NCBI GenBank assembly: GCA_903847285.1
Contig: CAINDH010000031.1
Span: 1 to 8,952 of the forward strand
Origin: an uncultured Verrucomicrobia subdivision 3 bacterium
GTDB lineage: Bacteria; Verrucomicrobiota; Verrucomicrobiae; Limisphaerales; UBA11358
Direction of reading: 5' to 3'
Length of the DNA stretch: 8,952 nucleotides
The notes under the pieces are model-generated. The model was given only the letters and a program-made list of their open reading frames with translations, searched no databases and was not told where the DNA came from. Below are positions 1-4,637 of this stretch, piece after piece (within the stretch, counting starts at the first letter, position 1; each line of letters opens with the position of its first letter). The translations under genes were made by a program, and so were the position numbers.

Positions 1-85
1 CCTCAGAAAAATCCACAATTTGCGTTATCTATATACTCCCGAAAAATAAGAAATCATTTTTTAGCCATAAACTGATGATGCCAAG

Positions 86-101
86 ATGACAAAACTGTCA
101 C
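86..101. promoter_or_regulatory. CusR-box-like operator palindrome, copy 1
   Basis: The sequence reads ATGACA-AAAC-TGTCAC, an inverted repeat with 11 of 12 arm bases matching ATGACA-N4-TGTCAT. This is the core geometry of the enterobacterial CusR box (ATGACAA-NN-TTGTCAT), known for copper-responsive OmpR-family regulators. It ends 10 bases before the candidate -35 element, so its centre is about 50 bases upstream of the predicted transcription start, a position suited to activation. A closely similar site lies at 1772-1787. A CusR-like regulator is encoded at 3963-4637. That this regulator binds here is inferred. Confidence 0.5.
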
Positions 102-111
102 GCAAGAGTTA

Positions 112-139
112 TTGAAAGTTCATCCGCGTCCAGTCTAAT
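112..139 (+). promoter_or_regulatory. Predicted sigma70-type promoter of the PepSY lipoprotein gene
   Basis: TTGAAA (112-117) and TCTAAT (134-139) each differ from the TTGACA/TATAAT consensus at one base and are 16 bases apart. Transcription would start near 146, leaving a leader of about 35 bases before the ATG at 182. The operator-like palindrome at 86-101 lies immediately upstream. Promoter consensus in this phylum is less well documented than in proteobacteria, so the call rests on the sequence match alone. Confidence 0.5.
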
Positions 140-181
140 GTCGCGTCTGGATTCACCAACAAAACAAATAAGCCAACACCA

Positions 182-568
182 ATGAACATCAAAACAATTG
201 TCAGTATCGGACTCGCCGCCGCACTCTTCACTGGCTGCGCGTGGGAAAAATGTGAGAAGTGCGAAAAGGGCAAGCTCGCTGCCCAAGCCAAAATCTCCAA
301 AGAAACTGCGCAAGCCTCCGCGCTCGCCAAAGTTCCCGGCGGCACGGTCAAGGATGCCGAACTCGAAAAGGAAAAGGGCAAGCTGATTTGGTCGTTTGAC
401 ATCACCGTGGCCGGTTCGCCAGACATCAAGGAAGTCGCCGTGGACGCCATCACTGGCGAAGTGCTCGCAGTTGAGACGGAAACACCTGCCGACCAAGCCA
501 AGGAAGCTGCTGAAGACGCAGCGAAGGCAAAGAAGAAAAAACACGGTGAAAAGGAAGACAAAGACTAA
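182..568 (+). CDS. Small PepSY-domain lipoprotein with Cys-rich N-terminus
   Basis: A 128-residue secreted protein. The N-terminus (MNIK, then a hydrophobic stretch to residue 18) ends in LFTGC, a slightly atypical lipobox with Phe at -3 that would make Cys19 the lipidated residue. Cys24 and Cys27 follow at once in a CEKCEKCEK-like run, giving C-x4-C-x2-C at the membrane surface. Residues ~35-100 look like one PepSY domain: a helix with Thr/Ala/Leu spacing, then two beta strands ending in VDAITGEVLAV, the hallmark end of PepSY. The tail (102-128) is helical, charged and Lys-rich. PepSY domains occur in peptidase inhibitors and in many envelope proteins near metal-efflux or two-component loci; the exact role here is unknown. 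The gene is preceded by its own promoter and operator-like site and followed by a strong terminator, so it is probably transcribed mainly alone. No Shine-Dalgarno is visible; the start is chosen because it gives a complete signal sequence. Confidence 0.85.
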   Translation: MNIKTIVSIGLAAALFTGCAWEKCEKCEKGKLAAQAKISKETAQASALAKVPGGTVKDAELEKEKGKLIWSFDITVAGSPDIKEVAVDAITGEVLAVETETPADQAKEAAEDAAKAKKKKHGEKEDKD

Positions 569-594
569 CCGTGCCGTGTGACTCTAAAGTATTA

Positions 595-634
595 AAACAA
601 GGCCGGGCGGTTTGAAACCTCCCGGCCTTTGTTT
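595..634 (+). terminator. Rho-independent terminator after the PepSY lipoprotein gene
   Basis: GGCCGGG (601-607) pairs perfectly with CCCGGCC (621-627). The inner GGT/ACC can pair further, and flanking A-rich and T-rich tracts (CAA upstream, TTTGTTT at 628-634 downstream) extend the structure. A GC-rich stem followed by a T-rich tract is the classic intrinsic terminator. It lies 33 bases after the stop codon of the PepSY gene and 43 bases before the start of the next gene. Confidence 0.85.
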
Positions 635-676
635 CGGTCTAAACCATTTCCAGCTACTCACCAAAAAATCAATCCC

Positions 677-1687
677 ATGAAGAAAATTCTATTGCCGGTT
701 CTGTTTTCTATCGTCACCGCCACGGCCGCCAGTGCTGCCGGGCAATATCATCTGCTCAAAGAAATTCCCGTAGGCGGCGAAGGTGGCTGGGATTATCTCT
801 CGGTGGATTCTACTGCGCGCCGGCTTTACGTCAGCCACGCGACGAAAGTTGTGGTGATTGACCTGGAAAAAGATTCTGTCGTCGGCGAAATCACCAACAC
901 ACCGGGCGTCCACGGACTTGCACCCGCGCCCGATTTGGCTCGCGGCTTCGTGAGCTGCGGACGCGAGGATAAGTGCGCCATCGTTGACCTGAAGACGCTG
1001 CAGACGATTTCCAAAGTGGATACGGGCAAAAATCCCGACGCGATGCTTTATGATCCGGCGCGACAGGAAGTTTATATGTTCAACCACACCGGCGGCTCGG
1101 CCACGGTGATTGACGCGAAGGCGGGCAAAGTCATCGCCACCATCCCGCTCGATGGCAAAGTGGAATTCGGCGCGGTGGACACCAAGGCCGAGCGCGTCTT
1201 CGTCAATCTCGAGGACAAGAGCGAGCTTATCGCGATTGATACCAAGACGCACACGGTAAAAAACCGTTGGCCGATTGCGCCGGGCGAAGACGCGAGCGGC
1301 CTCGCGTTCGATGAAAAAAAACACCGCCTCTTTCTCGGCTGCGGCGGCAGCAAAACGATGGTGATGATGGACAGCGAGAGTGGAAAAGTTCTCGCCAGCG
1401 TCCCGATCGGTGACGGAGTGGACGCGAACGCGTTCGATCCGGCGTCACGACTTGCGTTTGCCTCGTGCGGCGACGGCACGGTGACGATCGCCAAGGAAGA
1501 CGGTGACAAGCTGACGGTCGTGCAAACACTCCAGACGCAAAAAGGATCGCGCACGATGACGATTGATCCGACGACGCATAAAATCTATCTCGCCGCCGCG
1601 AAGTTTGACGAACCCGCCGCTGGCCAGCGTCGTGGTAAAATGCAGCCGGGCAGTTTTAAAATTTTGGTTTACGGGCCCGAGAAATAA
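677..1687 (+). CDS. Secreted YncE-like beta-propeller (YVTN-type repeats)
   Basis: A 336-residue protein with a clear cleavable signal peptide (MKKILLPVLF...ASA at 1-20). The mature part is a series of about six blade-like repeats of the pattern 'R-hydrophobic-Y/F-V...V-hydrophobic-D...G-K-V', for example ARRLYVSHATKVVVIDLE (48-64), EVYMFNHTGG...VIDAKAGKVIATIPL (131-158), ERVFVNLEDK...IDTKTHTV (172-194), HRLFLGCGGSK...DSESGKVLASVPI (216-244), AFASCGDGTVTIA (260-272) and THKIYLAAAKFD (300-311). This is the layout of YncE/YVTN seven-bladed propellers, a periplasmic family of poorly known biochemical function. Cysteines at 94, 100, 222 and 264 are notable for a periplasmic protein. An in-frame TTG at 629 would extend it by 16 residues but lies inside the terminator and spoils the signal peptide, so ATG 677 is preferred. 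No Shine-Dalgarno and no obvious separate promoter are seen, and the gene is flanked by terminator-like hairpins on both sides. Confidence 0.85.
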   Translation: MKKILLPVLFSIVTATAASAAGQYHLLKEIPVGGEGGWDYLSVDSTARRLYVSHATKVVVIDLEKDSVVGEITNTPGVHGLAPAPDLARGFVSCGREDKCAIVDLKTLQTISKVDTGKNPDAMLYDPARQEVYMFNHTGGSATVIDAKAGKVIATIPLDGKVEFGAVDTKAERVFVNLEDKSELIAIDTKTHTVKNRWPIAPGEDASGLAFDEKKHRLFLGCGGSKTMVMMDSESGKVLASVPIGDGVDANAFDPASRLAFASCGDGTVTIAKEDGDKLTVVQTLQTQKGSRTMTIDPTTHKIYLAAAKFDEPAAGQRRGKMQPGSFKILVYGPEK

Positions 1688-1700
1688 TCTGGCAATTGCC

Positions 1701-1735
1701 GGAGCGTGGAGCGTTGCTCCGCGCTCCAAATTTTT
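1701..1735 (+). terminator. Terminator-like hairpin after the beta-propeller gene
   Basis: GGAGCGTGGAGC (1701-1712) pairs with GCTCCGCGCTCC (1716-1727) over 12 positions with one G-U wobble and a GTT loop. AAATTTTT follows, with its T tract at 1731-1735. It begins 13 bases after the stop codon. The repetitive GGAGCG/GCTCC composition also suggests a dispersed palindromic repeat that doubles as a terminator. Confidence 0.75.
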
Positions 1736-1771
1736 GAATGGTTCTGTCGGAGGGCCCCGGCGGCACGTGGA

Positions 1772-1787
1772 ATGACACACTTTTCAT
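1772..1787. promoter_or_regulatory. CusR-box-like operator palindrome, copy 2
   Basis: The sequence reads ATGACA-CACT-TTTCAT, with 11 of 12 arm bases matching ATGACA-N4-TGTCAT, and it continues into a T run as the enterobacterial CusR box does. It ends 77 bases before the ATG at 1865; copy 1 ends 80 bases before its ATG at 182. The near-identical sequence, spacing and position upstream of a second PepSY-type gene support a shared regulator. I found no third copy in the window by reading every ATGAC occurrence. Confidence 0.45.
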
Positions 1788-1800
1788 TTTTCCTTCACGC

Positions 1801-1828
1801 GTGATTCATGTCGCCGTGTTGAACTAAT
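1801..1828 (+). promoter_or_regulatory. Weak candidate promoter upstream of the 1865 gene
   Basis: ACTAAT (1823-1828) matches four of six -10 positions and shares CTAATG with the stronger promoter upstream of 182. The best paired -35 is poor (GTGATT, 1801-1806). Its offset from the palindrome at 1772-1787 is within about 3 bases of the arrangement at the first promoter. A poor -35 would be expected if an activator bound just upstream, but that is inference. Confidence 0.25.
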
Positions 1829-1864
1829 GCCAACGGCAACCATGCCGTTAAAAGAAATCGAAAT

Positions 1865-2821
1865 ATGAATACAAAAACCACATTGCTAGTCACGCTGCTG
1901 AGCGGCGCACTGGCAGCGAATAGTTGGGCGGGAACGGAATTGAAATGGTCGGAGGTGCCAGAAGCGGTGCGCGCGGCGGTGCTGGCAAACGGCGGCACGG
2001 CGGGACAATCGGTGGATGACGAAGGGAAGAAAATTGGCGGCAAAGCGATTTACGAAGCCAGTGTGAAGGACAAAGCCGGCAACACCGCCGACCTGGTCAT
2101 CAACGAAGACGGCAAGCTCGTAGAGACCAAGCACGATGATGCCGCTGATGCCGCTGCGGAACGCGCCGACCGCGCGAAAAAACTTTTGGCCGGCGTGAAG
2201 TTCAGCCATCCGCGCGACATCACGAATCCGTATCTGCCGCTCGACTCGCTCAAGCAGGACATCATCGAGGGCTCCGAAGACGGCAAGAAAACCCGCGTGG
2301 AGCGCACGCTGAAACCGGCAATCCACAAGACCTTCAAGGTGGCCGGACAGAAAGTGGATTCGCTTTGCATGGAGGACCGCATTTTTGTGGGCGGCGTTTT
2401 GGAGGAAGTGGCGCTGGATTATTTCGTGCAGGACGATGCCGGCACGATTTATTATCTCGGTGAGGATGTGGACGAGTTTGATGAAAACGGCAAGCTCGCC
2501 AAGCACAACCCGCCGGATGACGCGTGGCTGACGGGAAAAGACACGCCCGCGCCCGGCGTCATCATGCCCGCGCATCCGAAAGTCGGCGACACGTTCCGAT
2601 CCGAGGATGTCTCGGACAAAATTGCCGAAACCGATGAGGTCGTGTCCCTCGACGAATCCACAACCGTGCCCGCCGGAACATTTGCACACTGCCTGAAGAT
2701 GAAGGAAACGCTCGCGGACGGTTCGGTGGAATACAAACTTTACGCCCCGGGCGTGGGCGTGGTGCGCGAGACACCCGCCACCGGCGACGAACTTTTGGTT
2801 TCGCACATGGCTACCAAATGA
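1865..2821 (+). CDS. Secreted two-domain protein: PepSY-like N-domain plus uncharacterised NPYLPL domain
   Basis: A 318-residue protein with a signal peptide (1-22, cleavage after NSWA). Residues ~24-90 form a PepSY-like or DUF2874-like unit: LKWSEVPEAVRAAVLAN, then IYEASVKDKAGNTADLVINEDGKLVE, a helix followed by beta strands as in secreted PepSY-like domains. A charged helix (91-110) leads to a larger C-terminal domain (~112-318) with recognisable blocks: ITNPYLPL (119-126), KTRVERTL (142-149), DRIFVGGVLEEVALDYFVQD (171-190), TIYYLGEDVDEF (194-205), PGVIMPAHPKVGDTF (230-244), VPAGTF (268-273) and KLYAPGVGVVRE (291-302). I recognise this block pattern from many bacterial hypothetical proteins but know of no assigned function. 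It is the first gene after the second operator-like palindrome. Many Asp, Glu and His residues would allow cation binding; this is not demonstrated. Confidence 0.8.
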   Translation: MNTKTTLLVTLLSGALAANSWAGTELKWSEVPEAVRAAVLANGGTAGQSVDDEGKKIGGKAIYEASVKDKAGNTADLVINEDGKLVETKHDDAADAAAERADRAKKLLAGVKFSHPRDITNPYLPLDSLKQDIIEGSEDGKKTRVERTLKPAIHKTFKVAGQKVDSLCMEDRIFVGGVLEEVALDYFVQDDAGTIYYLGEDVDEFDENGKLAKHNPPDDAWLTGKDTPAPGVIMPAHPKVGDTFRSEDVSDKIAETDEVVSLDESTTVPAGTFAHCLKMKETLADGSVEYKLYAPGVGVVRETPATGDELLVSHMATK

Positions 2822-2864
2822 CGGGCGCATCAACGCATCACACCATCAACTAACAAATTCTCAA

Positions 2865-3284
2865 ATGAAAAATCTCCATACTCCATTCAAGTCGGTCAGC
2901 GTCGTCGTCTTGCTCGCGGTGGCCAGCCTAGTTCCCTTCGTCAGTAGGGCGGAAGACGCGAAGGCCGCTGTCGAAACGAATTCCATTTCCGCCATTTACA
3001 CCGCAGCGGAAACGGCGGAGTTCGTGAAGCTCACCAAAGCCACGCTCGCAGCGCTTGCGGCAACCAAGGAAACCGACATGGTCGCCAAGCTCACGGATTT
3101 GGAGACGGCCTGGGACGACCAGGAAAAAACGCTGCGTCCGAAAAACGAAGCCATCTGGACTTCGCTCGACAAGACGCTCGACAAGGGGATTTCCGCCTTA
3201 CGTAGTAGTCACAAAAATTTGGCGAAAGGCAAAGCGGCTTTGGAAGAGCTGTTGAAAAATCTGGAACTGGCCACGAAGCATTGA
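2865..3284 (+). CDS. Small secreted alpha-helical protein, uncharacterised
   Basis: A 139-residue protein with a signal peptide (1-29, cleavage after SRA) and a mature chain that looks entirely helical. The core LETAWDDQEKTLRP (79-92) followed by IWTSLDKTLDKGISALR (97-113) resembles a family of small periplasmic helical proteins seen beside PepSY and two-component genes, where an LExAWDxxExxLxP motif precedes a W/VDKxID helix. I give no function. A His-containing C-terminus (ATKH) and a heptad-like pattern in 115-137 suggest a helical bundle or coiled coil. The gene follows the 1865 gene after 43 bases without a terminator and precedes the 3309 gene by 24 bases, so the three are probably cotranscribed. 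No Shine-Dalgarno is visible. Confidence 0.75.
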   Translation: MKNLHTPFKSVSVVVLLAVASLVPFVSRAEDAKAAVETNSISAIYTAAETAEFVKLTKATLAALAATKETDMVAKLTDLETAWDDQEKTLRPKNEAIWTSLDKTLDKGISALRSSHKNLAKGKAALEELLKNLELATKH

Positions 3285-3308
3285 ATCGTCAGGCCCGCGC
3301 GGAGAAAT

Positions 3309-3908
3309 ATGAATACACCTAAAGCAATCGGTTTAAGTTTGATGGCAGCGGTCATTGTCGTCGCCGGCTATGTGGCGATTGCCCATCGTCCCGCTGGAAA
3401 ACCCTCGGAAAAAATCGAGGCGACCCAATCAAAGGCTGTTGAAAATGTAACGGGCCTTACAGTCGCGCCGTCCGTTGAAATCCCGGTGCCGGAAACCGAG
3501 CCATCCGCGCCGGGCAATAAAACCGACCAAGCCCCGGTCGCGAAGAAAAAAATTGCCGCCACGCAACCCAACAAGTCGGCAAAGGTGAAACCGCCCGTTC
3601 AAGATCCCGATGCCCGCGCCGCGTTGAGTCTGGTTGGAGCTGACCCGATGGCGGAACAATATTGGGCCGCAGCCATCAACGACCCAAACCTACCCGCCAA
3701 CGAGCGCAAGGATTTGATCGAGGACTTGAACGAGGATGGCTTGTCTGACCCGAAACATCCCGGCCCGCAGGATTTGCCGCTGATTGCAAACCGCCTCCGG
3801 CTGATTGAAGAGATGGCGCCAAGCGCGATGGACGCCGTGAATGCCGACGCTTTCGCGGAAGCCTACAAAGATTTGCAAAACCTCGCGGCGGGCGGGGCGG
3901 CGCAATGA
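3309..3908 (+). CDS. Inner-membrane-anchored protein with Pro/Lys linker and conserved C-terminal domain
   Basis: A 199-residue protein with one N-terminal transmembrane helix (~7-25) that lacks a clear cleavage site and so probably acts as an anchor. A long low-complexity linker rich in Pro, Lys, Glu and Ala (28-100) follows, with a C-terminal domain (~108-195) on the periplasmic side. That domain contains DPMAEQYWAAAINDPNLP (112-129), NERKDLIEDLNEDGLSDP (131-148), DLPLIANRLRLIEEMAP (155-171) and MDAVNADAFAEAYKDLQ (174-190). I recognise this motif series as a conserved hypothetical family but know no function. GGAG at 3301-3304, four bases before the ATG, is a usable though close Shine-Dalgarno. 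The spacing to the previous gene supports cotranscription. The linker suits reaching across periplasm or peptidoglycan. Confidence 0.75.
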   Translation: MNTPKAIGLSLMAAVIVVAGYVAIAHRPAGKPSEKIEATQSKAVENVTGLTVAPSVEIPVPETEPSAPGNKTDQAPVAKKKIAATQPNKSAKVKPPVQDPDARAALSLVGADPMAEQYWAAAINDPNLPANERKDLIEDLNEDGLSDPKHPGPQDLPLIANRLRLIEEMAPSAMDAVNADAFAEAYKDLQNLAAGGAAQ

Positions 3909-3932
3909 CGCGCACGGCGCTTTAACCTTTTC

Positions 3933-3956
3933 ACCGTTCAACGGTTCAACGATTCT
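3933..3956. repeat. Degenerate tandem octamer (three units) in the leader of the regulator gene
   Basis: Three adjacent 8-base units read ACCGTTCA, ACGGTTCA and ACGATTCT, preceded by a related TTTAACC stretch. The first two units also form a short ACCGT/ACGGT hairpin with a three-base loop. The array ends 6 bases before the ATG at 3963 and occupies the place where a ribosome-binding site would be. Confidence 0.55.
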
Positions 3957-3962
3957 CCCACC

Positions 3963-4637
3963 ATGCGCGTGCTCGTCGTCGAAGACGAAAAGAAAACGGC
4001 CTCGTTCGTCCGCAAGGCATTGCAGGCGGAGAGCTTTGCCGTGGACGTCTTTCACAATGGCGACGACGCGCTCGCCGCCGCCTGTGCCACGCCGTTTGAT
4101 GCGATCGTGCTCGACATCATGCTGCCCGGCCGCGATGGCATCAGCGTGCTGAAACAATTACGCGAACGAAAAAATTCCACACCCGTGCTGCTCCTTTCCG
4201 CGCGCGGTGAAGTCAATGAACGTGTCGAAGGCTTAAATGCCGGCGCGGATGATTATCTGCCAAAGCCGTTTGAGCTTTCTGAACTCATCGCTCGTGTGCG
4301 CGCACTCACTAGGCGCAGTGGAGAAAACAAATCCACGACACTACGCGTGGCTGATCTCACGCTCGACACGCTCACGCACAAGGCCCAACGTGGCAACGCG
4401 AGCATCGAACTGACGGCGCGCGAATATCGGCTGCTGGAATTTCTCATGCGTTCCGCCGACCGTTTGTGCGGACGAATGATGATTCTTGAAAAAGTTTGGG
4501 ACTATGGTTTTGACCCCGGCACAAACCTTGTGGACGTCTATATCCGCCGCATCCGTGAAAAAATTGACGCCGGCTTTGAAATCAAGCTCTTGCACACAGT
4601 TCGCGGCCAGGGCTATATCCTCAAGGAGAACGCATGA
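3963..4637 (+). CDS. OmpR/PhoB-family response regulator, CusR/CopR-like
   Basis: A 224-residue cytoplasmic transcription regulator. The receiver domain (1-~112) has all key residues: acidic pocket Glu7/Asp8, phosphoacceptor Asp51 in VLDIMLPGRDG, Ser79 in the Thr/Ser switch position (LLLSA), Tyr98 and Lys101 in DDYLPKPF. The winged-helix effector domain (~127-222) shows LTAREYRLLEFLM (150-162), VWDYGFDPGTNLVDVYIRRIREKID (178-202, recognition helix) and TVRGQGYIL (212-220). The VWD-x2-FDP-x-TN-x-VDVxIRR block is typical of the heavy-metal CusR/CopR/PcoR subgroup. The stop overlaps the kinase start as ATGA, so this is a coupled two-component pair. No Shine-Dalgarno precedes the ATG. The operator-like palindromes at 86-101 and 1772-1787 are its most plausible local targets, by inference. 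Confidence 0.93.
   Translation: MRVLVVEDEKKTASFVRKALQAESFAVDVFHNGDDALAAACATPFDAIVLDIMLPGRDGISVLKQLRERKNSTPVLLLSARGEVNERVEGLNAGADDYLPKPFELSELIARVRALTRRSGENKSTTLRVADLTLDTLTHKAQRGNASIELTAREYRLLEFLMRSADRLCGRMMILEKVWDYGFDPGTNLVDVYIRRIREKIDAGFEIKLLHTVRGQGYILKENA
4623..4630 (+). promoter_or_regulatory. Ribosome-binding site of the histidine kinase gene
   Basis: AAGGAGAA within the last codons of the response-regulator gene lies just upstream of the ATG at 4634. It fixes the kinase start at the ATGA overlap. It is one of the few clear Shine-Dalgarno sequences in the window. Confidence 0.75.

Larger units (their letters stand above)
1..181. other. Non-coding upstream region with promoter and operator-like palindrome
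   Basis: No convincing coding sequence is seen on either strand before the ATG at 182. The first ~65 bases are AT-rich, with a weak inverted repeat (AAAAAT at 42-47 against ATTTTTT at 56-62). That could be the remnant of an upstream terminator or an AT-rich promoter-enhancing tract. A palindrome at 86-101 and a promoter-like pair at 112-139 follow and are listed separately. The 5' leader implied by that promoter is roughly 35 bases and has no Shine-Dalgarno sequence. Confidence 0.7.

Noticed and set aside
84..101. Pho box (CTGTCAC half-site as in PhoB targets)
   Set aside because: Only the second half matches. The 7-base direct-repeat partner expected 11 bases upstream reads AGATGAC. The inverted-repeat (CusR-like) reading explains both arms.
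629..676. TTG start extending the beta-propeller by 16 residues
   Set aside because: The TTG is in the T-rich tract of the terminator, and the extension puts charged residues before a complete signal peptide that begins at 677.
1886..2833. Long open frame (315 codons) on the - strand opposite the two-domain secreted protein
   Set aside because: It mirrors almost the whole + strand gene, has no signal peptide, recognisable domain or ribosome-binding site, and its composition (many His, Arg, Gly, Phe) is that of an antisense shadow.
2822..2864. CATCAAC/CATCACAC-like repeats between the 1865 and 2865 genes
   Set aside because: Too short and irregular to call a tandem repeat; no hairpin or promoter is seen, so it is treated as an ordinary operon spacer.
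3641..3660. Possible internal start or frameshift in the 3309 gene near the linker/domain junction
   Set aside because: The frame is continuous and the C-terminal domain motifs are all in the same frame as the transmembrane anchor.
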